Shown: positions 1 to 8,508 of the stretch, one piece after another
Layout: every line of letters starts with the position of its first letter
How positions within the stretch are numbered: position 1 is the first letter of the stretch
DNA from: Gammaproteobacteria bacterium
GTDB lineage: Bacteria > Pseudomonadota > Gammaproteobacteria > Arenicellales > Poriferihabitantaceae
Direction of reading: 5' to 3'
Length of the DNA: 12,390 nucleotides
NCBI GenBank assembly: GCA_009839585.1
Contig: VXPI01000167.1
Coordinates: 1 to 12,390 of the forward strand
The notes under the pieces: model-generated
The model's input: only the letters and a program-made list of their open reading frames with translations
Told to the model about the DNA's origin: nothing
Database searches by the model: none
Translations under genes and position numbers: made by a program

Positions 1-11
1 TAATAAGTCAC

Positions 12-16
12 AGAGG
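12..16 (+). promoter_or_regulatory. Ribosome binding site for the FAD oxidoreductase
   Basis: AGAGG lies 5 nt before the GTG at 22. Tandem in-frame TAA codons at 1-6 exclude any start further upstream, so this site supports the GTG as the real start. Confidence 0.55.
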
Positions 17-21
17 CAAGA

Positions 22-2427
22 GTGGTAATTATCGGCGGCGGGGTCATGGGGGCCGGACTTGCCTACCACCTGGCCCTGGAAGGATGGACAGATTGCCTGT
101 TAATCGAAAAAGGAGAATTGACTTCAGGATCGACTTGGCATGCTGCAGGACAATGCCCAAACTTCATTGCCGACTACAACATGGCAAAAATCCATGACTA
201 CGGGATCAATTTGTACCCCAGGCTGGAGGAACTGACCGGTCAATATGTCAGTTGGCATGGCTGTGGAGGTATTCGGTTTGCCTATCATCCCGCTGAAGTA
301 GAGTGGTTCCACCGGGTTGCGGGCGTTGGCAGGCTGATCGGATACGACTGCGAAATCATTGATCCGGAAAAAATCAAGTCACTCGCACCCTATATCAATA
401 TTGAAGGTGTGCTCGCCGGTGCCTGGACGCATGCCGATGGGCATGTTGATCCAGCAGGTGTTTGCAATGCCATGGCGAAAGGGGCCCGCATGCAGGGGGT
501 ACAGATGTCCACCCGTAATCGAGTGTTGGATATTCAGCTTCGACCATCCGGCGAATGGGAAATCCTGACAGAAAAGGGACCAGTGATTGCAGAACATGTG
601 GTCAATGCAGCAGGCTGTTATGCACGCGAGGTCTCAAAAATGGTGGGCACCGACCTGCCCATGATCAATATGAAACATACCTATATCGTCACCGAGAGTG
701 TTCAGAAATTTCTGGATACCGATCACGAAATGCCGGTAATCCGGGATCCATACCCATCATCCTATTACCGTCAGGAACAAAAGTCGGCATTGATCGGGAT
801 CTATGAAACCAGAAATTCAGAAGAATGCTGGACCCATCGTGGAGGCTGGCCGGAATGGCAATCGGAAAATGAATTGTTTGATCCGGAAATGGACAATATC
901 ATGCCTTTCATTGAAAGGGTCATGGATCGTGTTCCGATGTGGGGAGAACTCGGGATTAAACGCGTGGTCTGCGGTGCAATCCCACACACGCCGGACAGCA
1001 ATCCCTTCATCGGCCCTGCGGCTGGACTGCACAATTTCTGGCATTGCAACGGTGCATCCATTGGCATCGCCTCGGGCGCGGGCTGTGGAAAGTACCTGGC
1101 TCAATGGATGGTCCATGGCGATGCTGAAATCAATATGTCGGGGATCGACCCCCGACGATTCAGCGAATTTGCTCCGGGACAATATACCAAGGAAAAATCT
1201 CACGAAGACTACGAACACATGTACAAACTCCACCTCCCCGGCGAAGAGAGACCTGCCGGGCGTAAGTTCCGGACCACGCCCTTGTATGACAGGCTGAAGC
1301 AGAAGGGCGCTGTGTTCACGGAAATCAACGGGTGGGAGAGGGCAAAATGGTTCTCGCTGGATGGACGGGAAGAAGAGGTCGGATTTCGACACAACAATAC
1401 CTTCAGTGTAGTCTCAAGAGAATGTACGGCGGTTCGGGAACGTGTCGGAATCATGGAATTGTCTACATTTGCCAAATACGAAATTACCGGTAGAGATGCC
1501 GAAGCGATGTTGAATAGAATCAGCGCCAACAGGATGCCCAGAGTTTCCGGCATCGTGCTGACACACTACCTCGCTGAAAATGGGCGACTGAACGGAGAGT
1601 CAACGGTAACCCGTCTAGATGATGATTTCTATTATGTACTATCAGGAGCCACCAGCGAAGAGCGTGATCTGTCGATATTAAATCAGGGAATTGGTGCCCA
1701 GGAAGACATTCACGTCAAAAATATTACCGACGAGTGGGGCGCTCTGCTACTTGCTGGCCCGCAATCTCGTAAAGTACTCTCTGCCGTGACTGGTGAGAGC
1801 CTATGCAATTCTGATTTTCCGTGGCTATCGGGCAAAACCATTGATATCCGGGGCAAAGAGGTCAGGGCCTTGCGAGTCAGCTATACCGGCGATCTGGGTT
1901 GGGAGCTGCATTGCCGGAATGCCGATCTTGTGGATGTATACGAAGCAATCTGTGCTGCCGGTGAAGAATACGGCATTGCTGATTTTGGCGGTTATGCCCT
2001 GAATTCGCTGAGAATGGAGAAAGCCTATAAGGGATGGGGATCTGAAATGACCAATGAAATATCGATGGTTGAAGCAGGCTTGATGCGCTTCTTTCGCCGT
2101 GACAAGGACGATTTTCGAGGCAAGCAATGCACTTTGGATATTGAAGAGAAGGGAATTTCGACATCACTGGTGTATTTTGAGGTTGACGAGGCAGATAACG
2201 ATGTGGCCGGTGGTGAAGCGGTGCTGGTTGACGGACAGACAATCGGCATTACAACTTCGGGCGGGTATGGACATGCAACCGGGAAAAGTCTGGGTTTTGC
2301 TTATGTTGACCCACAATACAGCCAGCCCGGCTGTAAATTTGAAGTGTTGTTGATTGGTGATTTAAGGAAGGCCACAGTATTGGCTGATCCGGTGTGGGAT
2401 GCTCGGAATTTTCGTCCGCGCGCGTGA
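22..2427 (+). CDS. Dimethylglycine/sarcosine dehydrogenase-like FAD oxidoreductase with C-terminal GcvT folate domain
   Basis: This 801-residue protein has the layout of the dimethylglycine/sarcosine dehydrogenase family, which demethylates N-methyl amino acids and passes the one-carbon unit to tetrahydrofolate. Seen: a Rossmann GxGxxG at residues 5-10; GSTWHAAG at 36-43, whose His40 matches the His that carries covalent FAD in this family; DGHVDP around 139-144; His219 in KHTYIVTE and Tyr249/Arg250, matching catalytic-site positions in dimethylglycine oxidases. The FAD domain fills roughly 1-365, a linker domain 370-425, and GcvT plus GcvT C-terminal domains about 428-795 (YTGDLGWEL is the GcvT signature). 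The GTG start at 22 is forced by in-frame TAA codons at 1-6 and has AGAGG at 12-16 as ribosome site. It leaves the protein starting directly on the first beta strand, without the usual few extra residues. The MFS transporter gene follows 54 nt downstream. The family call is firm; substrate is uncertain. Confidence 0.88.
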   Translation: MVIIGGGVMGAGLAYHLALEGWTDCLLIEKGELTSGSTWHAAGQCPNFIADYNMAKIHDYGINLYPRLEELTGQYVSWHGCGGIRFAYHPAEVEWFHRVAGVGRLIGYDCEIIDPEKIKSLAPYINIEGVLAGAWTHADGHVDPAGVCNAMAKGARMQGVQMSTRNRVLDIQLRPSGEWEILTEKGPVIAEHVVNAAGCYAREVSKMVGTDLPMINMKHTYIVTESVQKFLDTDHEMPVIRDPYPSSYYRQEQKSALIGIYETRNSEECWTHRGGWPEWQSENELFDPEMDNIMPFIERVMDRVPMWGELGIKRVVCGAIPHTPDSNPFIGPAAGLHNFWHCNGASIGIASGAGCGKYLAQWMVHGDAEINMSGIDPRRFSEFAPGQYTKEKSHEDYEHMYKLHLPGEERPAGRKFRTTPLYDRLKQKGAVFTEINGWERAKWFSLDGREEEVGFRHNNTFSVVSRECTAVRERVGIMELSTFAKYEITGRDAEAMLNRISANRMPRVSGIVLTHYLAENGRLNGESTVTRLDDDFYYVLSGATSEERDLSILNQGIGAQEDIHVKNITDEWGALLLAGPQSRKVLSAVTGESLCNSDFPWLSGKTIDIRGKEVRALRVSYTGDLGWELHCRNADLVDVYEAICAAGEEYGIADFGGYALNSLRMEKAYKGWGSEMTNEISMVEAGLMRFFRRDKDDFRGKQCTLDIEEKGISTSLVYFEVDEADNDVAGGEAVLVDGQTIGITTSGGYGHATGKSLGFAYVDPQYSQPGCKFEVLLIGDLRKATVLADPVWDARNFRPRA

Positions 2428-2481
2428 CTTTGACATAAGCTCTGCCAAACTTGTCCCGCATTAACCAACAACACCTCGAAG

Positions 2482-3726
2482 ATGCCTGATACCAATTCCC
2501 AATCAGGGTTGATTGATCCCCAAGAATCCGAAACAGCGAAAAACAATCGTTTTCTGCTCGGTACACTTGCCGCGGGACACCTAGTTAATGACTGGGTGGC
2601 CGGCACGATCTGGCTCGTTGCACCGGCAATTGCGGCTAGCATGGGTCTTGGACCTGCTGAAGTAGGGTTGATCATAGCCGTCAATGGTATTGCGGCGGGA
2701 TTTACATATGTGCCAGCTGGAATAATCGCAGACCGTACCCGCAACAGCGGTCTTCTCATGCTGATTTCATTCTGGTGGGTTGCAATCGGCTATTTCCTGT
2801 CTACTCTGGTGCCTGGATTCTGGCTAATCACCCTGTTTCTGGCCATTGGAGTTATGGGTGATGCTTTCTGGCATCCAGTCGCAACCGGAATCCTGGTAAA
2901 AACCATGCCCAAGCGACGGGCCCAGGTATTGGGCATCCATGCAATGGGCGGTAGCGTCGGGGCTGAAATCCTCGCGCCAGTCTCAATTGGCGTGCTATTG
3001 ACTTATTTCGATTGGCAAAGTTCCCTGCAGATCATTACGATTCCAGCGTTCCTGATGGGACTGCTGTTTATTGTCATGGGACCACGGATAACATCCGTCT
3101 CTCGACAACCGGTCCGAAAGGAAAAATTCACGCAGGCCTTACAGGTGTGGCTCACACACCGTGGATTGATGATGGTCGGAATGATGGTGCTCTACAATAT
3201 GTCCTTGTTTGCGTTGTTGTCGATGACCCCACTGACACTCCAGCAGCGTTATGAAATGAGTGTCTTCAATTCATCTGTGCTGTTTGCTGCAATGCTGGTT
3301 ATCGGAACCATGTTTCAGCCCTTTATTGGCAAGTTGTCCGATATGGTTGGCCGGTCTCAACCGATCATCATCACCTTGCTGTTCTCAACAGTATTCTCGG
3401 CCTGTGCGGCCTGGTTCGAAGAGTTTATTCCGTTCATGATTGGACTGATCTGTGCCGCTTCACTACTGACAGCAGTCAGGCCGATTATTCTTGCTGCAGC
3501 CGTAGAATTATCGGAAGAATCGGAATCAACGACACTGGGGATCGTGTTTTCGGTACTCGATGGCGTTGGAGCCTTGGGAGCATTGGTTGCCGGGTTGGTC
3601 GGTGAAATTGAGCTTGCCCTGGCCTTCTTGATGGCCGCAGTATTTTCGATCTTCTCAATTGTTTTCTATCTGGCTTTACATGCATCATCCAAAAAAAGAA
3701 AGTATCCAGTCGTTTTCGATGATTAG
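2482..3726 (+). CDS. Major facilitator superfamily transporter, fosmidomycin-resistance-like
   Basis: This 414-residue protein is almost entirely hydrophobic after a polar N-terminus of about 22 residues and fits a 12-helix MFS carrier in the inner membrane. The first helix region (GHLVNDWVAGTIW, about 34-46) resembles the HL-ND signature of the Fsr family. An MFS motif A copy is seen after helix 2 (GIIADRTRN, about 79-87), with a second, degenerate copy in the other half (GKLSDMVGR, about 280-288). It follows the flavoprotein gene by 54 nt on the same strand with no clear terminator between, so co-transcription is likely. Import of the flavoprotein's substrate, or export of a product, is inferred from position only; the related Fsr protein is a drug exporter. 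The ATG start has no strong ribosome site (CGAAG immediately precedes it), so coupling to the upstream gene is possible. Confidence 0.82.
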   Translation: MPDTNSQSGLIDPQESETAKNNRFLLGTLAAGHLVNDWVAGTIWLVAPAIAASMGLGPAEVGLIIAVNGIAAGFTYVPAGIIADRTRNSGLLMLISFWWVAIGYFLSTLVPGFWLITLFLAIGVMGDAFWHPVATGILVKTMPKRRAQVLGIHAMGGSVGAEILAPVSIGVLLTYFDWQSSLQIITIPAFLMGLLFIVMGPRITSVSRQPVRKEKFTQALQVWLTHRGLMMVGMMVLYNMSLFALLSMTPLTLQQRYEMSVFNSSVLFAAMLVIGTMFQPFIGKLSDMVGRSQPIIITLLFSTVFSACAAWFEEFIPFMIGLICAASLLTAVRPIILAAAVELSEESESTTLGIVFSVLDGVGALGALVAGLVGEIELALAFLMAAVFSIFSIVFYLALHASSKKRKYPVVFDD

Positions 3727-3742
3727 TAGGGCAGGGACATTA

Positions 3743-6700
3743 TCAGGCTTCGGCAAACTTTATTGAGGCAAGACGACGAGTACGTCGAGCTTCCAGTGGA
3801 GCGATCAACAGCGACATCATGGGTGGTACGAGCAATAGGGTAATAATGGCCGACAATGAAAGCCCGCCAACCACAACCGATCCCAAGCCGCGGTATAGCT
3901 CTGATCCGGCACCTGGAAAAAACACTAGCGGAAGCATCCCGAATACCGAGGTTAACGTCGACATAAAGATCGGTCGTATGCGATTTTGCGTGGCTAGTGG
4001 AATTGCCTGCTCGGGCGCCATGCCTTCTGCACGGGTCAGATGCAGGGTCTGGTGCACCAGAAGGATAGCGTTATTGACTACGATACCAACCAGAATCACA
4101 AACCCGAGCATTGTCAGCATATCCAGTGCCTGATAGGTATAGAGATTAAGTAACGCCAGGCCTGCAACACCACCTGCTGCTGCTATTGGGACTGAAATCA
4201 TAATAATCAGAGGATAGACGAAACTCTCGAACAACACCGCCATCACCAAAAATACGATTACCAGAGCAAGCAACAGATTGACCGCCATCGCAGCACGAGT
4301 TTGATCAAGCTTGTCGGCAGTGCCCGAAATTCGGAGACGGATACCCGTTGGCAGGCCCTCAGCTTCCAAAGCATCAATCACTTCCGTGCGTATCGTGTCA
4401 ATCGCAGATTCCAGTGGTAACTCTGCCTGTGGACGCACTTCAAGAGTCACCGTACGCAGGCGTTCCCGATGTCGAATTTGTGTTGGCCCTGCGGTAAGAA
4501 CGACATCCGAGACGGAACTGACCGGTATGACACGACCCGTGGAAGTCACTATCGGCAGATTATCAATCCCCTGTGTGTTATCGACACCCTGGATTCCTCC
4601 TTTTATCAGTATGTCCGTCATCTTCCCGTCTACTGTTGATTGAGTCGCCCGTAAACCATCATTGAATGTATCGACGGTCAAGGCCAGGTCCTGGGCACTG
4701 ATTCCACTCTCGTTTAATCGGATACGATCAGGAATGACCCTGACTTCAGGCGCACCAAGCTCCAGCCCCGGTACAGGCCTCCATTCGTGCCCCTGTTCCC
4801 TCGGAAACAATGGGATGATTTTAAAGAATGCACGATTTGCAACTTCCAGCACGGTATCAAGCTCATTACCGGAAATGTCGAGGTCAATCTTGCGCCCTCC
4901 ACCAATTCCGCGTCCGAATATCGAGGGTTGGGAAATAAACCCAAATGTACCGGGTTCCCGAAAAACCGGCGCACTCAATATTGGTTTCAGTTCGGCGACT
5001 CGTGATGGGTCTTCGGCTATTGCACCGATGAAAGTTCGTGATTGTGTGGCTACAAAAAAGAATCGTTCGATCAATGGTGGGCCTGTCTCGCTTTCATGAA
5101 TCGAATTAGTGAACATGTCACCGACGAGCGATGCGAGTTGTCCCCATGCAGACGGCTTCTCGGTATCCGTATTCACTGGCTGTACGCCAGTGGAAACCCA
5201 CAGATGGCTGATTTCCTGTTCAATTCCGTTGGCAATCTCGGTCGTCGTATCCAGGTTGTAACCAGGTGGTGGTATGACAATACCGAATAACAGATTGCGA
5301 TTGCCTTCCGGAAGATATTCCAGTTTCGGCAGGAATTGATAACTGAAATACACGGCACCCGTTGTAACGCTGGCTGCAATCAAGAAGGCAACAACTTTAC
5401 TTTTCACGACAAGTTTTGCGAAAGCCATGATTGTCGATGAAAACAACCCAGCCAGAGAATCGACCAGGAACAGCCGCATGCGCCCGGGGTTTCCATCTTC
5501 GCTGATCTTGTTTGACAGCAGTTTGCTCGAAAGGGCGGGGATAACGGTGATCGACACGACCAGCGAGAGAACCACGGCAACGGAAATGGCGACAGCGATG
5601 TCCCGAAACAGTTGGCCAGCTTCCAGTTCCATGACCAGGATTGGAATGAAAACCATAACGGTGGTCAGAGCTGAAACGAGTACTGCACCCCAGACCTGAT
5701 TGGCACCACGATAGGCAGATTCATTGCTGCTGTATCCCTCTTCCTTGTGACGGTAGATATTTTCAAGGACTACGATTGCCGCATCCACCACCATGCCGAC
5801 GGCGAACGCGATTCCTGCCAGGGAAATGACATTCAATGAGCGCCCCATTGCGGCCATGGCAACGAATGCGCCAATCACGGAAACCGGGATCGCCAGGGAA
5901 ATGATAATGGTTGCGCGCAAGGAGCGCAGGAAAGACAGGAGAATCAGAACTGCAAGTGCCCCACCTACCCAGATATTTTGTTTTACGAGATCGATTGCAG
6001 AATTGATATATATCGTCTCGTCATAGACCTGATTCAATTCGAGTCCTGCTTGCGGTATGACGGCTTGATTCAATTCTTCAACCGCCTCGCGGATACCGGC
6101 CATGGTTTCAATCACGTTTGAGCCAGTTTGACGGGTTGCACTCATGGCAAGTGCGGCATGGCCAAGCTGGCGGATAGTGGCTGACGGATCCTGGTAACCG
6201 AATTGAACCGTGGAAATATCTCCCAGAGCAGTCCGCACATTCACATCATCTCCGGCCTTGCTGATCAGCACCCGGCGAACGGCATCAAGAGATTTCAGTT
6301 CTCCTTCGGTACGAACTACATAGCGCCGTTTACCCTCATTGATATCACCGGCACCGAGTGAAATATTGGACAGTTGCAAGGAACGGCGAATATCCGCAAT
6401 AGTCAGGCCATAACTTGCCAGTGTAGCGGGTTCGATGATTACATGAATTTGCCTCTCGCTTTCTCCATAAAAATTAATCCGCCCCACACCGGGTACGCGT
6501 TCAAGCCTTTCCTTGACATTGTCACGAATGTAGTCACCGTACTCGTGTATCGGTCGGTTGTTTCCCGGCTGTCTTTTGAAGATCAGCCATGCGATGGCAT
6601 TGTCTTCGCTACCGGCAGTATCCAGAGTCGGCTGGTCTGCCTCTTCCGGATATTCGGGCACCCTATCTAGTCGATTCGAGACCAGCAATAGGGCCCGATC

Positions 6701-7003
6701 CATGTTTGTTCCCGTCTTGAACTCAAGGGTGATTCGTGCGCGACCGGAATTGGCATTACCGGTCATATCGGTGAGCCCTTCAATTGCGGCCAGTTCATCC
6801 TGTTGAGGGATGAGTATTTCGCGTTCGACCTCGGCCGGGGCTGCTCCAAACCAGTTCGTTGTGACAGTAATCACTGGTCGGTTCACATCCGGTGCCAGTT
6901 GTATGGGTATAGTGGTCAGGGCGACCAGGCCAAACAGAACGACCAGCATGACAGCGGCGATTACCGCAATGGGCCGCTTGATTGATCCTTGTATGAGTTG
7001 CAC
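3743..7003 (-). CDS. RND-family efflux pump, inner-membrane permease subunit
   Basis: This 1086-residue protein is an AcrB-type resistance-nodulation-division permease, the proton-driven inner-membrane component of a tripartite efflux system. Seen: helix 1 at about 11-33; a large periplasmic domain; helices 2-6 around 340-475 with a GMVVDAAIVVLENI segment; helix 7 near 535-555; a second periplasmic domain; helices 8-12 around 900-1070; and NRIRPIFMSTLTSVFGMLPL late in the protein, matching the conserved Arg segment of AcrB helix 11. Asp407 is present, but the next position is Ala408 where AcrB has a second Asp, and Asn977-Asn978 stands where AcrB has Lys940-Asn941. Similar changes occur in other RND subfamilies, so the protein is probably functional but of a non-AcrB type. 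Translation starts at a GTG, followed by QLIQGSIKRPIAV as in relatives. It lies 18 nt after the adaptor gene with no visible ribosome site, suggesting translational coupling. The substrate is unknown. Confidence 0.93.
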   Translation of the reverse strand: MQLIQGSIKRPIAVIAAVMLVVLFGLVALTTIPIQLAPDVNRPVITVTTNWFGAAPAEVEREILIPQQDELAAIEGLTDMTGNANSGRARITLEFKTGTNMDRALLLVSNRLDRVPEYPEEADQPTLDTAGSEDNAIAWLIFKRQPGNNRPIHEYGDYIRDNVKERLERVPGVGRINFYGESERQIHVIIEPATLASYGLTIADIRRSLQLSNISLGAGDINEGKRRYVVRTEGELKSLDAVRRVLISKAGDDVNVRTALGDISTVQFGYQDPSATIRQLGHAALAMSATRQTGSNVIETMAGIREAVEELNQAVIPQAGLELNQVYDETIYINSAIDLVKQNIWVGGALAVLILLSFLRSLRATIIISLAIPVSVIGAFVAMAAMGRSLNVISLAGIAFAVGMVVDAAIVVLENIYRHKEEGYSSNESAYRGANQVWGAVLVSALTTVMVFIPILVMELEAGQLFRDIAVAISVAVVLSLVVSITVIPALSSKLLSNKISEDGNPGRMRLFLVDSLAGLFSSTIMAFAKLVVKSKVVAFLIAASVTTGAVYFSYQFLPKLEYLPEGNRNLLFGIVIPPPGYNLDTTTEIANGIEQEISHLWVSTGVQPVNTDTEKPSAWGQLASLVGDMFTNSIHESETGPPLIERFFFVATQSRTFIGAIAEDPSRVAELKPILSAPVFREPGTFGFISQPSIFGRGIGGGRKIDLDISGNELDTVLEVANRAFFKIIPLFPREQGHEWRPVPGLELGAPEVRVIPDRIRLNESGISAQDLALTVDTFNDGLRATQSTVDGKMTDILIKGGIQGVDNTQGIDNLPIVTSTGRVIPVSSVSDVVLTAGPTQIRHRERLRTVTLEVRPQAELPLESAIDTIRTEVIDALEAEGLPTGIRLRISGTADKLDQTRAAMAVNLLLALVIVFLVMAVLFESFVYPLIIMISVPIAAAGGVAGLALLNLYTYQALDMLTMLGFVILVGIVVNNAILLVHQTLHLTRAEGMAPEQAIPLATQNRIRPIFMSTLTSVFGMLPLVFFPGAGSELYRGLGSVVVGGLSLSAIITLLLVPPMMSLLIAPLEARRTRRLASIKFAEA

Positions 7004-7021
7004 GGGACGCTGCCGGGGGTA

Positions 7022-8137
7022 TCAGGAAGGGTTCTCCGCCAGCGAAACGGGTTGATCGGGTCGCAGGCGCTCGTTACCGCGTATCACGACGAGATCACCT
7101 TCAGTCAATCCCTGGAGTACTTCAAACCGGTTGCCAACTGAGGAACCAAGTCGAACGGGTCGTAGCTTGGCAAATCCTTCCTCAACAACATAGACGATGC
7201 TGCCCTGTCCGCCATGAATCACGGCATCCTTGTGAACAGAACTGATTTCCCGTTCAGCCCCTGCCGGGATTAGCACTGTGACACCCTGATCGACTGCCAG
7301 AACTGGCGCATTGTCCGCCAGATCCAGGGAGAAACGAACTCTTCTGGTTCGAGTTCTTGGATTCTCTTCAGGCACAATTGCCCGAACACTGGCTTGATGT
7401 TGACTACTATCATCGAAGGTAATCTGCACCATCCTTCCGGTAGTCAATCCTTCAAGACGATCAGCCGGAACATCGGCTTCGAGTTCAAAATCGCCATCGG
7501 CAACCAGTCGGATTACCGGTTGCCCTTGCTGAAGATAGCTTCCTACTTCCGTGAATTTTTCGATAACGGTTCCGTCATAGGGGGCAATTACCCGGGTATA
7601 GGTCAACTCCAAGTCGATCAGGCTAATCTGTGCATCTGCACTGTTCAAGGCAGCTTTTGCCTCCAGTACGCGAGCAGCAACGATATTCTGCTGTTGAATC
7701 GCGTCATCGATTTGCGATTGACTAACCGCTGCGGAGGATGTCAGCATACTGAGTCGATTGACCTCCTGTTTTGCGAGTTCAAGCTGTGCCTCAACGACAG
7801 CAATTCTGGCTTCTACTTCCTTGCGCTGCACTTCCAGCAGTTGTTTGCGAAGACGCGCGGAACGATCACTGATTGTAACTACGGTTTGCCGTTGCTTGAC
7901 CCTGTCACCGACACGGACATGGATTTCTCTCACCGCCCCTGCGATTTGAGCGGCTACTGTTCCGGCCTGAACGGTAACCAGCCTACCCAGAATTGGGATG
8001 GTATTGGTATAGTTCTGGCGTACGACGGGATCAACCGTCACCAGAGTTTGCTGTGCCTGGGAAGTGGTTATTGCAAGCGCACTGACGAACAGCAATAAAA
8101 ATGCGTATCTGGATATCAATCTTCTACATGTATTCAT
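7022..8137 (-). CDS. RND efflux periplasmic adaptor subunit (membrane fusion protein, HlyD/AcrA type)
   Basis: This 371-residue protein is the adaptor that links an RND permease to an outer-membrane channel. Residues 1-28 form a signal peptide: basic MNTCRRLISR, a hydrophobic core, and a probable cut after TSQA. There is no lipobox, so it is probably not a lipoprotein, unlike AcrA. Next come a first half-lipoyl segment (about 45-80, AQIAGAVREIHVRVGDRV), an alpha-helical coiled-coil hairpin (about 85-170, rich in E, Q, K and A), the second half-lipoyl segment (IAPYDGTVIEKFTEVGSYLQQG), a beta-barrel, and a membrane-proximal domain ending in RPDQPVSLAE. I chose the ATG at 8137 because the signal peptide begins there. 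An in-frame ATG at 8227 would add 30 residues that do not look like a signal sequence. The pump gene follows in the same operon; no outer-membrane channel gene is adjacent. Confidence 0.88.
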   Translation of the reverse strand: MNTCRRLISRYAFLLLFVSALAITTSQAQQTLVTVDPVVRQNYTNTIPILGRLVTVQAGTVAAQIAGAVREIHVRVGDRVKQRQTVVTISDRSARLRKQLLEVQRKEVEARIAVVEAQLELAKQEVNRLSMLTSSAAVSQSQIDDAIQQQNIVAARVLEAKAALNSADAQISLIDLELTYTRVIAPYDGTVIEKFTEVGSYLQQGQPVIRLVADGDFELEADVPADRLEGLTTGRMVQITFDDSSQHQASVRAIVPEENPRTRTRRVRFSLDLADNAPVLAVDQGVTVLIPAGAEREISSVHKDAVIHGGQGSIVYVVEEGFAKLRPVRLGSSVGNRFEVLQGLTEGDLVVIRGNERLRPDQPVSLAENPS

Positions 8138-8144
8138 GCATGTA

Positions 8145-8150
8145 TTATCC
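8145..8150 (-). promoter_or_regulatory. Candidate -10 element immediately before the adaptor start
   Basis: GGATAAT reads on the minus strand just before the adaptor ATG, with a GATAAT hexamer that ends 6 nt from the ATG. If it acts as a -10 box, the transcript would begin at or next to the start codon (leaderless). No matching -35 hexamer was found at normal spacing, and no strong ribosome site precedes this ATG, so the call is weak. Confidence 0.15.
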
Positions 8151-8168
8151 AACAAAATGATCCCACAT
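8145..8168 (-). other. Possible 7-codon upstream ORF in the adaptor leader
   Basis: On the minus strand an ATG at 8168-8166 opens a seven-codon frame (MWDHFVG) that stops at 8147-8145, 7 nt before the adaptor start. An AAGAGA stretch lies upstream of it. Such short frames arise often by chance, and nothing beyond position supports a regulatory role. Confidence 0.12.
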
Positions 8169-8331
8169 CTTGATTTTCTCTTGCCCTGAAATAGAAATAA
8201 TTCGAACCCGAGTCCTCCTGGATTCATCAGTCACGCCATGAAGTGAGCCAGAATTATTTCCAGAAAACGATTTGGGAACCTGCGTAATCCTCATATACAC
8301 TCTGATCGAGGCTGTCAGGGGAAATTTGGCC

Positions 8332-8348
8332 GCTTAATGGAGCCATAA
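8332..8348. other. Small stem-loop with GGA in the loop
   Basis: CTTAATGG and CCATAAG can pair with one bulged A, leaving a tiny AG apex; opening the last pairs exposes GGAGCC. On the plus strand the loop would show GGA, the core of CsrA/RsmA sites. The stem is short and may be chance. Confidence 0.2.
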
Positions 8349-8380
8349 GTTATATGGTGCCGCAATCATACCACTTCAAG

Positions 8381-8405
8381 GTTGCCGGACAGGGGATCCG
8401 GAAAC
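8381..8405. other. Stem-loop with a CAGGGGA loop
   Basis: CCGGA (8385-8389) pairs perfectly with TCCGG (8397-8401) around the 7-nt loop CAGGGGA. After one G-A mismatch, GTT (8381-8383) pairs with AAC (8403-8405), giving eight pairs in all. The same CAGGGGA word recurs at 8316-8322. There is no following T run, so it is not an intrinsic terminator on the plus strand. It may be a structured-RNA element or chance. Confidence 0.3.
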
Positions 8406-8508
8406 TACTTTCAATCCGTTTTGTAGCGCCTCCCATGTGCCGGTCCGTATTGCCCGAAGCATGCAGCAAAAGTAGATTGTTCTCAGCCACTCGTGGAAAA
8501 TTCAGTGG

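Noticed and set aside
124-2127. Many antisense and alternate-frame open stretches inside the flavoprotein gene
   Set aside because: They are shadows of a well-supported coding sequence with full-length domain content, and none shows its own motifs.
3727-3742. Bidirectional terminator between the convergent MFS and RND genes
   Set aside because: Only 16 nt lie between the stops, and they contain no inverted repeat or T run.
8201-8220. TTCGAACCC resembling a tRNA T-loop
   Set aside because: On neither strand do the flanking bases form the five-pair T stem, and no acceptor or anticodon stem could be found at the right distance.
8138-8227. Longer adaptor with an ATG at 8227
   Set aside because: The extra 30 residues precede a good signal peptide that would then be internal, which would impair export.
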